From positions 1 to 64,000 of the forward strand of contig DATKZM010000105.1 of NCBI GenBank assembly GCA_035527975.1: a DNA stretch of 64,000 nucleotides, read 5' to 3'. Below the pieces are notes generated by a model. The model saw only the letters and a program-made list of their open reading frames with translations. It was not told the DNA's origin and did not search any database. The position numbers were made by a program, and so were the translations under genes. Within the stretch, counting starts at the first letter, position 1. Each line of letters starts with the position of its first letter. This DNA is from DATKZM01 sp035527975 (lineage in GTDB: Bacteria > Pseudomonadota > Alphaproteobacteria > JAPULJ01). This document shows, piece by piece, positions 17,112 to 25,259 of this stretch.

Positions 17112-17918
17112 CTATAAACCCAGCACGTCGTTCATGCCGTAGAGGCCGGGGCCCTTGCCCTGGGCCCACAGCGCCGCGCGCACCGCGCCGCGCGCGAAGA
17201 CATGGCGGCCCTCGGCCCGATGCGTCAGCTCGATGCGCTCGCCCTCGCCGGCGAAGGTCACGGTGTGATCGCCGGTGACCGAGCCGCCGCGCAGACTGGC
17301 AAAGCCGATCGCCCCGCGTGTCCGCTCCCCGGTGATGCCGTCGCGCCCGCGGGCCGCGACCTCGTCGAGCACCACGCCGCGCCCGCGCGCCGCGGCCTGG
17401 CCGAGCCCCAGCGCCGTGCCCGACGGCGCGTCGACCTTGTGCTTATGGTGCATCTCGAAGATTTCGATGTCGAAATCTTCGCCGAGCGCGGCGGCGACCT
17501 GCTGGGTGATCGCGAACAGCAGATTGACGCCCAGGCACATATTGGGCGCCCAGACGATTGGCGTGTGGCGCGCCGCCTTGGCCAGCCCCTCTTCCTCGCC
17601 GTCCGCAAAGCCCGTCGTGCCGGTGATAAAGGGCGTACGCGCCTGGGCGGCCAGCGCCGCATGGGCCAACGTCGGCGCCGGCCGGGTGAAATCGATCACC
17701 GCATCGGCGGTAGCGAAAATCTCGGCCGGATCGTCGATCAACTTGATACCGAGCGCCCCGATCCCTGCCAATTCACCCGCATCGCTGCCGATTTCGGGAT
17801 TGCCCGGCCCCTCGCTCGCACCGGCCAGGCGCGCGCCATCGGTCTCGGTGATCTCTTTCACCACCATGCGTCCCATCCGCCCCGCCGCGCCGACAACGCC
17901 GATCTTCACATCCGCCAT
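17112..17918 (-). CDS. dapB: 4-hydroxy-tetrahydrodipicolinate reductase
   Basis: Lysine/diaminopimelate pathway enzyme, 268 aa. The NAD(P) loop is VGAAGRMGRMV at the N-terminus, and the catalytic His/Lys lie in EMHHKHKVDAPSGTAL (about residues 155-170). The ATG at 17918 is preferred over the GTG at 17924 because GGGGAG lies eight bases upstream of the ATG and only two from the GTG. It makes the precursor of peptidoglycan cross-links and lysine. It is divergent from the transporter at 18125. Confidence 0.96.
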   Translation of the reverse strand: MADVKIGVVGAAGRMGRMVVKEITETDGARLAGASEGPGNPEIGSDAGELAGIGALGIKLIDDPAEIFATADAVIDFTRPAPTLAHAALAAQARTPFITGTTGFADGEEEGLAKAARHTPIVWAPNMCLGVNLLFAITQQVAAALGEDFDIEIFEMHHKHKVDAPSGTALGLGQAAARGRGVVLDEVAARGRDGITGERTRGAIGFASLRGGSVTGDHTVTFAGEGERIELTHRAEGRHVFARGAVRAALWAQGKGPGLYGMNDVLGL

Positions 17919-18124
17919 GCTCACATCTCCCCATTTTCGCCGGATTTAATCATATGCTGATTGCCCGCGACAGAGTGCGGGCGGTGCGTCGTTTGACAAC
18001 AATGTGAGTTGCGCGCCGGGTGGCCACGAAGAAGAGTGATTGGGGCCCGCTTCCTAGGCCCTTTCGGTCGGATCGGTTGCGCGATGCGGGCAGTGTCCAG
18101 TAGGCAAGGATAGTCGAGCCGAGC

Positions 18125-19459
18125 ATGTCGGGAACCACCGCGAACGGATTACTGCTGCGACTTGTGAACGTCCGCCCGGGCGAGGTGCGCGCGCTCATCT
18201 TTTCCTTTGCCTATTTCTTCTTCCTGCTCGGCGGCTACGCGATGCTCAGGCCTGTGCGCGACCAGATGGCGATCGCGCGCGGGCTCGACAACCTGAAATT
18301 CCTCTTCCTCTACACCTTCATCGCCATGCTGGTCGCGGCTCCGCTTTACGGGGCGCTGGTGGCGCGAGCGGCCAAGGCGCGGATCGTGCCGTTGGTCTAC
18401 CGCTTCTTCATCCTCAACCTTCTGGCCTTCTGGCTTTTCATCATGGTGACGGGCGCGCCGGCAAAGGCAGGGCCGGTCTTCTTCGTCTGGCTCTCGGTCT
18501 TCAACCTCTTCGTCGTCTCGGTATTCTGGAGCCTGATGAACGACCTTTTCTCCACCGAGCAGGGCAAGCGGCTCTTCGCCTTCATCGCCGCCGGCGGCTC
18601 GCTGGGCGCGCTGGTCGGCCCGCTCGTCGTTGTGCTGCTCGCCAAGACGATCGGCCCGGTGCATCTCCTGCTGATCGCGGCGGGCTTTCTCGAACTCTCG
18701 CTGCTCTGCATGCGCTTGGTTGTCCGCGCGGGCGAACCGCCCAGCGAGCCCGAACGCACCGCCGGCCCGGACGCCCGCGCAGCGAGGAATACGCCCATCG
18801 GCGGCGCCATTCTCGGCGGGCTGAAGCTGATCTTGAGCTCGCCCTATCTCGCGGGGGTGGCGCTGTTCTTCGTCTGCATGACCGGAGTGGCGACTTTTCT
18901 TTATTACACGCAAGCGCATTTCATCCGCGCCGCCACCACCGATCCGGCCGAGCGCACGCAAATCTTCGCGCTCTTCGACATCGTCGCCCAGGCGCTTACC
19001 TTTGCGATCCAGATTTTCATCGCCGGCCATCTGTTCAAGCGGTTTGGCATTGGCTGGGGGCTGACGGCGCTGCCGCTCATCGTCGCCGCCGGTTTCGCGC
19101 TGATGGCCTTCGGCGGGACCACGCTGATTATGCTGGCGGGTTTCCAGGCGGTGCGCCGGGCGGCGCAATACGCGCTCACCCGGCCGGCGCGCGAAAACCT
19201 CTTTACCCCGCTCGATGCGGAAGCCAAATACAAGGCCAAGAACTTCATCGACACCGCGGTCTATCGCGGCGGCGATGCCGGCAGCATCTGGATCTTCTCC
19301 TGGCTGCGCGCGGCGGGCATAGATTTCGCCGCGATGGCCGGTTGGATGGTGGTGGTGGCGGGCCTCTGGCTGGCCACCGCGTTCATGCTCGGACGGCGGC
19401 ACGCGCGGCTGGTGCCGTCTGAGCCGATCCCCAAGCCCGCAACCTCAGGAGCGGAATGA
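18125..19459 (+). CDS. MFS/NTT-like membrane transporter
   Basis: 444 aa with about twelve hydrophobic segments. The N-terminus (FAYFFFLLGGYAMLRPVRDQ, about residues 23-42) matches a bacterial family distantly related to ATP/ADP translocases and usually called MFS or NTP/NDP exchange-like. FSTEQGKRLFAFIAAGGSLG at about residue 141 is the characteristic central loop. The substrate is unknown. Its TGA overlaps the ATG of the next gene (19456-19459), so it is likely coupled to the two aldo/keto reductases. Confidence 0.8.
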   Translation: MSGTTANGLLLRLVNVRPGEVRALIFSFAYFFFLLGGYAMLRPVRDQMAIARGLDNLKFLFLYTFIAMLVAAPLYGALVARAAKARIVPLVYRFFILNLLAFWLFIMVTGAPAKAGPVFFVWLSVFNLFVVSVFWSLMNDLFSTEQGKRLFAFIAAGGSLGALVGPLVVVLLAKTIGPVHLLLIAAGFLELSLLCMRLVVRAGEPPSEPERTAGPDARAARNTPIGGAILGGLKLILSSPYLAGVALFFVCMTGVATFLYYTQAHFIRAATTDPAERTQIFALFDIVAQALTFAIQIFIAGHLFKRFGIGWGLTALPLIVAAGFALMAFGGTTLIMLAGFQAVRRAAQYALTRPARENLFTPLDAEAKYKAKNFIDTAVYRGGDAGSIWIFSWLRAAGIDFAAMAGWMVVVAGLWLATAFMLGRRHARLVPSEPIPKPATSGAE

Positions 19460-20403
19460 TGACGCACTTTACTTTCGGGATGGACAGACGCGATTTCGTC
19501 AAGGGCGCGGGCGCCGCGGCGCTCACGATTAGCCAGCTCGCATCGCTGGAGGCGCTGGCGGCGGAGATGGTGAAGGTTGGCACCCGTGCGATCCCGTCCA
19601 GCGGCGAGCGCTTGCCGATGGTGGGGGTCGGCACGTCGCGGGTCTTCAACGTGACCCTCGACGCCGTTACGCGCGCCCGCCTGGGCGGCGTGCTCAAAGT
19701 GATGCTGGCCGCCGGCGGCACGGTGATCGACACCGCCAACGGCTATCGCCGCGCCGAGGGCGTTGCCGGACGTCTCGTCACCGAGCTTGGCATCCGCGAC
19801 AAGGTCTTCATTGCCACCAAGATCGGCGCCAACGACCGCGAGGATGGTCTGGCGCAGATCCGCAACTCGCTCACGCTCTTCAACACCAAGAAGATCGAGC
19901 TGATGCAGATCCACAATCTGCGCGACTGGCGCACCCAGATCAAAACCCTGCGCGCCATGAAGGAGAAGGGCGTCTTCAAGTATATCGGCGTCACCCATTA
20001 CTCGACCGAACCGGCCGATGAGATTGCGCATATTATTGCCAACGAGAAGATCGACTTCTTCCAGTTTCCCTATTCGATCGACCGGCGCGACGGCGACAAG
20101 CGCATCCTGCCGCTGGCGCAGGAAAAGGGTGTTGCCATCCTCACCCACAGGAACTTCGGCCGCGGTTCGCTCTTCCGCGCGGTGCGCGGGCACAAGGTTC
20201 CCGGGTGGGCGACGGCCGAATACGACATCAAGAGTTGGGCGCAGTACTTCCTCAAATTCGTGATTGCCCATCCCGCGCATACAACGGTCATTCCCGGCAC
20301 CTCGAAGATCCACCATATGCGTGACAACGTGCAGGCCGGCATCGGGCGCCTACCCAATGCGGCCGGGCGCGAGCGCATGGCCAAGCACCTGGCCTCGCTA
20401 TGA
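19456..20403 (+). CDS. Tat-exported aldo/keto reductase 1
   Basis: 315 aa. The N-terminus has a twin-arginine signal (MDRRDFVKGAGAAALT, about residues 9-24), so the mature enzyme is probably periplasmic. The aldo/keto reductase tetrad is visible: Asp and Tyr in VIDTANGYRRAEG, Lys in KVFIATKIGAN and His in LMQIHNLRDW. The family uses NADPH, which is not normally available in the periplasm, so the Tat signal is noteworthy. The ATG at 19456 or 19459 is served by AGGAGCGG. It overlaps both neighbours by 4 nt. Confidence 0.85.
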   Translation: MMTHFTFGMDRRDFVKGAGAAALTISQLASLEALAAEMVKVGTRAIPSSGERLPMVGVGTSRVFNVTLDAVTRARLGGVLKVMLAAGGTVIDTANGYRRAEGVAGRLVTELGIRDKVFIATKIGANDREDGLAQIRNSLTLFNTKKIELMQIHNLRDWRTQIKTLRAMKEKGVFKYIGVTHYSTEPADEIAHIIANEKIDFFQFPYSIDRRDGDKRILPLAQEKGVAILTHRNFGRGSLFRAVRGHKVPGWATAEYDIKSWAQYFLKFVIAHPAHTTVIPGTSKIHHMRDNVQAGIGRLPNAAGRERMAKHLASL

Positions 20404-21326
20404 GCCGGCTGATGATGGGCCGGCGCAAAGCGCTGGGTCTGGCCGGCGGGGCGGCGGCCCTCGTGGCGCTTCCCGAATTCGCGCTCACCGCCGCCAATCG
20501 CCCTATGTTGACCAAGGCGATCCCGTCATCGGGCGAAAAGCTGCCGGTGATCGGCGTCGGCACATATTTGACCTTCGACGTCGGTATGAACGCCGAGGAA
20601 CGCGCCCGGCTCACCAAGGTGCTCGATGTCCTGTTCGCGGCCGGCGGCCGGATGATCGACAGCTCGCCCATGTATGGCCGCGCCGAAGCCTCCTCCGGGG
20701 CGCTTCTTGGCGCCATGGGCGGCCGCCGCAAGGCGTTCATCGCCACCAAGGTCTGGACCAGCGGCCGCGAGGAGGGCGTCGCCCAGATGCGCCGCTCGCT
20801 CAAGCGCTTCCGCACCGACAAGATCGAGCTGATGCAGGTTCACAACCTCGTCGACTGGCGCACCCAGCTCAAGACGCTTCGTGAGTGGAAGGAAAAGGGC
20901 GTCTTCAAATATATCGGCATCACCCACTATTCGAGCAGCAGCTGGCGCGATCTCGCCGCGATCCTGCGGGCCGAGCCGATCGACTTCGTGCAGTTCCCCT
21001 ACTCGATCGTCAACCGCGAGGCCGCGCCCCTGCTCGACGTCGCGCGGGAAACCAAGACGGCGGTGATCACCCACCTCAACTTCGAGCGCGGCCGGCTCTT
21101 CCGCAAGGTGCGCGGCGTGCGGCTGCCGCCCTGGGCGGGCGAGTTCGACTGCATGTCCTGGGGTCAGTTCTTCTTGAAATTCGCGCTCGCCCATCCGGCG
21201 AGCAGCTGCGTCATTCCCGGCACCAGCCGGGTCAAGCACATGCTCGACAACGTCCAGGCCGGCATGGGCCGGCTGCCCGACGCGCGGCAGGCGGCGCGCA
21301 TGGTCCGGGCGATCGAGGCGATGTGA
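20400..21326 (+). CDS. Tat-type aldo/keto reductase 2
   Basis: 308 aa, clearly a tandem paralogue of the preceding gene (both contain IPSSGE, then ATK, QVHN or QIHN, then EKGVFKYIG and VIPGTS blocks). The signal region is MGRRKALGLAGGAAALVALP. The tetrad is intact: MIDSSPMYGRAEA, KAFIATKVW, LMQVHNLVDW. It overlaps the upstream gene by 4 nt (ATGA). The two reductases differ enough that the duplication is not recent. The role is unknown. Confidence 0.85.
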   Translation: MSRLMMGRRKALGLAGGAAALVALPEFALTAANRPMLTKAIPSSGEKLPVIGVGTYLTFDVGMNAEERARLTKVLDVLFAAGGRMIDSSPMYGRAEASSGALLGAMGGRRKAFIATKVWTSGREEGVAQMRRSLKRFRTDKIELMQVHNLVDWRTQLKTLREWKEKGVFKYIGITHYSSSSWRDLAAILRAEPIDFVQFPYSIVNREAAPLLDVARETKTAVITHLNFERGRLFRKVRGVRLPPWAGEFDCMSWGQFFLKFALAHPASSCVIPGTSRVKHMLDNVQAGMGRLPDARQAARMVRAIEAM

Positions 21327-21456
21327 GTGGCTGGCGATGCGGGGCGATGCAAAAGCCCGACGACGCAAAAGCCGGGCGACGCAGAAATATGCGCCATGAA
21401 TTGAGGTGGGCCGGGGCGGGCTTGGCCGCCACCCGGGCATGATCTGAGGCCACCTG

Positions 21457-21909
21457 ATGATTGAGCGGCGGACCACGGCCGAGCGACTGGTGCTGCGGCT
21501 CACCGTGCCGATGCGCGCACTCACAGTGTGGCAGGCGCTCACGGCGCGCGCCCATATCGCACGGTGGTGGGGCGAGCATGTCCGGCTCGAGCCGCGCCTG
21601 GGCGGCCGTTTCGTGGAGCCCTGGCGCGACGAGGGGCGCGACGAGGGCCGTGACGTCGTGACAACGGGCGCGATCATCGCCTGGGACCCGCCGCGCGAGC
21701 TCGCGCTGAGCTGGTCCGACGACGACTGGACCGCCGCGACCGAGCTCAGGATCACGCTTCAGGACGTCGATGAGGGCTGCCTGATCACCCTCGACCATAG
21801 CGGCTGGCAGCGTTTGGCGGAACCCCGCCGCGCGGCGCTGATCGAGGCCCATGCCGACGGCTGGGCCCGCCACCTCGACAACCTGGCGCGTTATCTGTCG
21901 GGGAATTGA
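21457..21909 (+). CDS. SRPBCC/AHSA1-domain protein
   Basis: 150 aa with the START-like hydrophobic-ligand fold of the Aha1 C-terminal family: LTVPMRALTVWQALTARAHI, then WWGEHVRLEPRLGGRFVEPW, then LTWS-type ELALSWSDDD, and a C-terminal helix WARHLDNLARYL. Such bacterial proteins are small ligand-binding or stress proteins of mostly unknown function. A short in-frame repeat DEGRDEGRDV is at about residue 59. It stands alone, 130 bp after the reductases. Confidence 0.8.
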   Translation: MIERRTTAERLVLRLTVPMRALTVWQALTARAHIARWWGEHVRLEPRLGGRFVEPWRDEGRDEGRDVVTTGAIIAWDPPRELALSWSDDDWTAATELRITLQDVDEGCLITLDHSGWQRLAEPRRAALIEAHADGWARHLDNLARYLSGN

Positions 21910-21958
21910 GGGCAGCACCGGGTTCCTGCCTAACGATCCACCAAATCCAGGCGAAAAT

Positions 21959-21983
21959 CCCCTCCCCCTCAAGGGGGGAGGGA
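21959..21983. repeat. Palindromic repeat, family C
   Basis: CCCCTCCCCCTCAAGGGGGG then AGGGA: a compact hairpin of the family C type between the convergent SRPBCC and PLP decarboxylase genes. It lies ten bases from the decarboxylase stop. Confidence 0.8.
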
Positions 21984-21993
21984 GATCCACCTA

Positions 21994-23394
21994 TCACAGT
22001 CGTTCGCGATAACACGCAATCACCGCATCGGCCGCGCGGTCGATATCGGCCTCGCCGGTTCGCCAGTTGGAGACCGAGACCCGCATCGCCGCCTTGCCCT
22101 GCCAGACCGTGCCGCCGAACCAGGCCGTGCCGTCGGCCTGGACCGCGGCGATGACCTGGTTGGTCAACGCATCGTCCGCTGCCGGCGATCCGCCGCCGAC
22201 GAAACGCACGAGCACCTGATTGAGCGCAACCTTGTTCAGCACCTCGATCGCGTCCTCGGCCTCCATGCGCGCGGCGAACTGGCGGGCACGGGCGCAATTG
22301 CCTTCGATCAAGGCCGCCAGCCCGTCGCGTCCGAGCGCGCGCAAAGCGGCATAGACCGGCACGCCGCGCACCCGGCGCGAGGCGTCGGGCACGTACTCCA
22401 TGCCATCCGGCGCGCTGCCCGCACGGATCAGATAGGCGCCGCTTTGGGTCATGGTGGCGCGATGCGCGGCCGCATCGCGAACCGCGACGATGCCGCCGTC
22501 ATACGGCACGTTCAGCCATTTATGCGCATCGGTCGCCCAGCTGTCGGCGCGCTCGACACCGGCGACCAGATGGCTGAGCTGCGGCGATGCCGCCGCCCAA
22601 AGGCCGAAGGCGCCATCGACATGCAGCCAGGCCCCGGCCGCCTCGCAGGCATCGGCGATGGCCTCCATGTCGTCGCAGGCGCCGGTGTTGACGTTGCCGA
22701 GCTGGGCGCAGACCAGCGCTGGTTTCGTGCCGCCAGCCAGCGCGGCGTGCAGCGCGCCCGGCTCCATGCGGCCCTGGCCGTCGGCGGGGATGCGGATCAC
22801 CCGCTCGCGCCCAAGTCCCAGGAGCTGCAAGGTTCCGGAGACCGAGCTGTGCACCTCGTCGCCGACCACCACGTCGATCTCCGGCGCGCCGAACAGCCCG
22901 TCAGCCTCGACGTCCCAGCCGGCGCGGGCCAGCAGCGCGTGACGTCCCGCAGCGATGCCGGCCGCGTTCGCCATGGTGCAGCCGGTGGTGAAGCCGACGG
23001 TCGCGGTGTCCGGCAGGCCGATCGCTTCCTTGAACCAGCGGCCGGCGACCGCCTCGATCGCGGCCGTGCCCGGCGACATGATATTGAGCGCGCCGTTCTG
23101 GTCCCAGGCGTCGACCAGCCAGTTTGCCGCCAGCGCCGCGGGCAGGCTGCCGCCGGTGACGAAGCCGAAATAGCGCGGGCCCGTCGAGGCCACCAGGCCG
23201 GGCTCGGCGGCGGCCGCCAGCGCGTCGATCACCGCCGCCGGGTCCTCGCCGGTTGCCGGCAATGGCCCGTCGAGCGTTGCCATCAGCGCTTCGAAATCCA
23301 GGGCCGGCCCGACGCGCCGCTCGGCCAGGCTGTCCAGATAGCGCGCCGCATGGGCCTGCGCCCGTTCCAATGCGGATTTGGTGTCGTTGTCCAC
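21994..23394 (-). CDS. Pyridoxal-dependent amino-acid decarboxylase (group II)
   Basis: 466 aa from GTG 23394. The open frame extends to an ATG at 23436, but that start lies inside the family B repeat, so the internal GTG (GATGGGGGCAGACCC upstream) is preferred. The PLP lysine is in WATDAHKWLNVPYDGG, and the phosphate-contact motif TTGCTMANAAGI is typical of the aromatic-L-amino-acid/glutamate decarboxylase family. The substrate (tyrosine, DOPA, tryptophan or aspartate-like) cannot be read. It is monocistronic between two repeats. Confidence 0.85.
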   Translation of the reverse strand: MDNDTKSALERAQAHAARYLDSLAERRVGPALDFEALMATLDGPLPATGEDPAAVIDALAAAAEPGLVASTGPRYFGFVTGGSLPAALAANWLVDAWDQNGALNIMSPGTAAIEAVAGRWFKEAIGLPDTATVGFTTGCTMANAAGIAAGRHALLARAGWDVEADGLFGAPEIDVVVGDEVHSSVSGTLQLLGLGRERVIRIPADGQGRMEPGALHAALAGGTKPALVCAQLGNVNTGACDDMEAIADACEAAGAWLHVDGAFGLWAAASPQLSHLVAGVERADSWATDAHKWLNVPYDGGIVAVRDAAAHRATMTQSGAYLIRAGSAPDGMEYVPDASRRVRGVPVYAALRALGRDGLAALIEGNCARARQFAARMEAEDAIEVLNKVALNQVLVRFVGGGSPAADDALTNQVIAAVQADGTAWFGGTVWQGKAAMRVSVSNWRTGEADIDRAADAVIACYRERL

Positions 23395-23407
23395 TCGGGT
23401 CTGCCCC

Positions 23408-23511
23408 CATCCTTCGAGGCTCGCTTGCGCTCGCACCTCAGGATGAGCAGCTGGTCGCGAGCATACGTCTGACGCTCATCCTGAGGTGCCGCGAAGCGGC
23501 CTCGAAGGATG
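23408..23511. repeat. Composite palindromic repeat, family B (CATCCTTCGAGG...CCTCGAAGGATG)
   Basis: The outer arms CATCCTTCGAGG (23408-23419) and CCTCGAAGGATG (23500-23511) are perfect reverse complements. The inner arms ACCTCAGGATGAG and CTCATCCTGAGGT form a second, nested pair. Each half also carries its own small hairpin (CGCTTGCG, CCGCGAAGCGG). Related copies are at 35406-35515 and 63107-63220. Confidence 0.85.
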
Positions 23512-23542
23512 GCCGCCCGGTTTTCGAGGGCCGCGCCTCATC

Positions 23543-23956
23543 CTATTTCGCGCACCAGAATTCGTACTCCACCAGCATGCCGGGGATCGCCAGCGCCTCG
23601 ATCACGCGCAGGGTTCCGGCGGTCGGTTTGACCTCCAGATCGGCGAAGAAGCCGGCGAAGAGCCCGAAGATCTCGTCATAGGCGTCCGGCGGCACCGCCT
23701 TTGTCAGGGTGAACTCGGTGCGGATGATGTCGCTCTTCGCATAGCCGGCGCCCTCAAGATAGGTCGGCATGTGATCCAGGATGTACTTCGTCTGGGCGAC
23801 CGCATCGCCCGGATGCTGGATCGCACCGGTCGCATCATGGGCCCCGTGCCCGGCGATCAGGAAGAGCTCGCTAAAGTCGGTGATCTTGATGCCCCAGCTG
23901 AAAAGCGCGCTGAAATCGGGCGCCGCCGGGTTCGGCACGGCGGTTTTCTTGGCCAT
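23543..23956 (-). CDS. Rid-family (YjgF/YER057c/UK114) protein
   Basis: 137 aa from ATG 23956 (MAKKTAVPNPAAPDFSALFS); an ATG two codons upstream would leave only two bases to the AAAGGA. It has the Rid trimer fold: GDAVAQTKYILDHMPTYLEG and ALAIPGMLVEYEFWCAK are recognisable. In RidA an Arg in A-R-L-P deaminates enamine/imine intermediates; here the aligned stretch reads LAIP with Ala, so imine deaminase activity of the archetype is doubtful. It is probably a member of another Rid subfamily. A 15-bp tandem duplication carries the ribosome-binding site twice. Confidence 0.82.
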   Translation of the reverse strand: MAKKTAVPNPAAPDFSALFSWGIKITDFSELFLIAGHGAHDATGAIQHPGDAVAQTKYILDHMPTYLEGAGYAKSDIIRTEFTLTKAVPPDAYDEIFGLFAGFFADLEVKPTAGTLRVIEALAIPGMLVEYEFWCAK

Positions 23957-23963
23957 GGTCATC

Positions 23964-23993
23964 GTCCTTTGGTGATGTGTCCTTTGGTGATGT
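23964..23993. repeat. Tandem 15-bp duplication of the Rid gene Shine-Dalgarno region
   Basis: GTCCTTTGGTGATGT occurs twice without a gap (23964-23978, 23979-23993). On the minus strand each unit reads ACATCACCAAAGGAC and holds the AAAGGA in front of the Rid protein start. Confidence 0.85.
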
Positions 23994-24063
23994 CTGGGCA
24001 GGGAACGCGAAAGTATCATGCCGGCTGGATGGCTCCAGCTTCGTTCCCGGTCGACGATCAATC

Positions 24064-24096
24064 AAAAAAGCGCCCGCGCGCAGGTTTCCGCGCGGG
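24064..24096 (-). terminator. Rho-independent terminator
   Basis: On the minus strand CCCGCGCG (24096-24089) pairs with CGCGCGGG (24080-24073) over an 8-nt loop, followed by CGC and then TTTTTT at 24069-24064. It lies 83 bp after the stop of the coiled-coil gene and 108 bp before the Rid gene, so it ends the coiled-coil transcript. Confidence 0.8.
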
Positions 24097-24178
24097 GGCC
24101 ACCTTGCAAGCCCTATGCGAGCCCTAAGTCAGACCAAGTAGCCCAATTCGGCAGGGGCGATGCCCAACGGGCCGGGCG

Positions 24179-24955
24179 CTATTCGGCGCCGGGCGTCTTG
24201 GGTATGGCCAGCTTCGGGATCGCAACCTTTGGAACTGCAGCCTTTGGAACGGCGGTACTTGCCGCAGCAGGTTTCGCGATGGCCGGCACTTTTGCGGCCG
24301 GTGCCTTCATCGCGGGCGCTTTCATGGCGAGCGCTTTTTGCAGGGCGGCTTCGACTTTGCGCCGCTGCGCCGTGGCTTTTTGCAGTGCTGCCTGCATGCT
24401 GCTCTTTTCGGCGACCGCCTTCTGAAGCCTGGTCTCGATCTCTTGCCGTGCCGTCTCAGCCTTCTGCTGCGCCGCGACGGCCTGTTCCCTGGCCAGGGCG
24501 GTTTTGCGGATGGCTGCCTCGGCACTCTTCTGCGCCAAGATCGCCTGCTGCTTTTCCATGACGCTCTTGCGCACGGCTTCTTCGGCGGATTTGTGCAGCG
24601 CCTCGGCCTTGGCCTTGGCCGCCGCCGCACCTTGGCGCTCTTGCGCGGCCATCTTTACCGCCGCCTGGGCCTTGGTTGCCGCCGCGGCTGCGGCGTTCTT
24701 CTCGGCGACCGCTTTGCGCAGTGCCGTCTCTGCCTTGGCCTTGGCCGCTTCGGCCGCGGCCGCCTGGGCCTGGGCCTTCTTCAAGGCTGCCTCGACGCCG
24801 GTCTTACCCTGCTCGGCGACCATGCGTTGAGCGTTTGCGTTGCCGATCGCCGAGCGGCTCCAGAAGCCGCCGCCGATGACAACCACGACCAGTACAACAA
24901 GTGCCCAAAACGCTGTCGGTTGCTCGTTTCGTAGCTTTGTCATGTTCTCGAACAT
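24179..24955 (-). CDS. Membrane-anchored Ala-rich coiled-coil protein (TolA-like layout)
   Basis: 258 aa from ATG 24955; the frame is open further upstream but without family features. One N-terminal membrane helix (AFWALVVLVVVVIGGGFW, about residues 15-32) is followed by about 165 residues of Ala/Lys/Glu/Gln coiled coil (about 45-210) and a C-terminal tail of V/I-A-x-P-K repeats (VPKAAVPKVAIPKLAIPK). The tail would project through the periplasm. The layout resembles TolA or other envelope-spanning linkers but no globular C-terminal domain is present. No homologue is recognised by sequence. A terminator follows at 24064. Confidence 0.65.
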   Translation of the reverse strand: MFENMTKLRNEQPTAFWALVVLVVVVIGGGFWSRSAIGNANAQRMVAEQGKTGVEAALKKAQAQAAAAEAAKAKAETALRKAVAEKNAAAAAATKAQAAVKMAAQERQGAAAAKAKAEALHKSAEEAVRKSVMEKQQAILAQKSAEAAIRKTALAREQAVAAQQKAETARQEIETRLQKAVAEKSSMQAALQKATAQRRKVEAALQKALAMKAPAMKAPAAKVPAIAKPAAASTAVPKAAVPKVAIPKLAIPKTPGAE

Positions 24956-25100
24956 CACAAGCCCCCATTTCGGTGAAGTCCTGGGGCAACAGCCTACGGC
25001 ACCCGCCATATCTTGGCAATTGTATGGCAGTACCGAATTTGCGGTCCCTGCGGCGGGCCATCGCCGGGAGCCGCCCGCCACGGCGCCCAGCGATACAAAG

Positions 25101-25180
25101 CGCCTGGAAAGAGCCGGAATGAGCCGGAATGAGCCGGAATGAGCCGGAAAGAGCCGGAAAGAGCCGGAAAGCGCCAGAAA
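25101..25180. repeat. 10-bp tandem repeat (GAGCCGGAAW), eight units
   Basis: Six near-identical decamers GAGCCGGAAT/GAGCCGGAAA run from 25111 to 25170, flanked by degenerate units CGCCTGGAAA and GCGCCAGAAA. The period equals about one helical turn. It lies in the 304-bp gap between the coiled-coil gene (start 24955, minus) and the amidohydrolase (start 25260, plus), in the shared promoter region. Nothing else was recognised in this gap. Confidence 0.9.
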
Positions 25181-25259
25181 GAAGTTGCAACCACCGCCCT
25201 GGCGCGATGCAATTCACCCCATATTTGTTTGCTGACCCAAAATCAGGCGGACCTTTCCC

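Noticed and set aside
21994..23436. ATG at 23436 as start of the PLP decarboxylase
   Set aside because: It lies in a family B repeat and adds 14 residues encoded by repeat sequence; GTG 23394 is more plausible.
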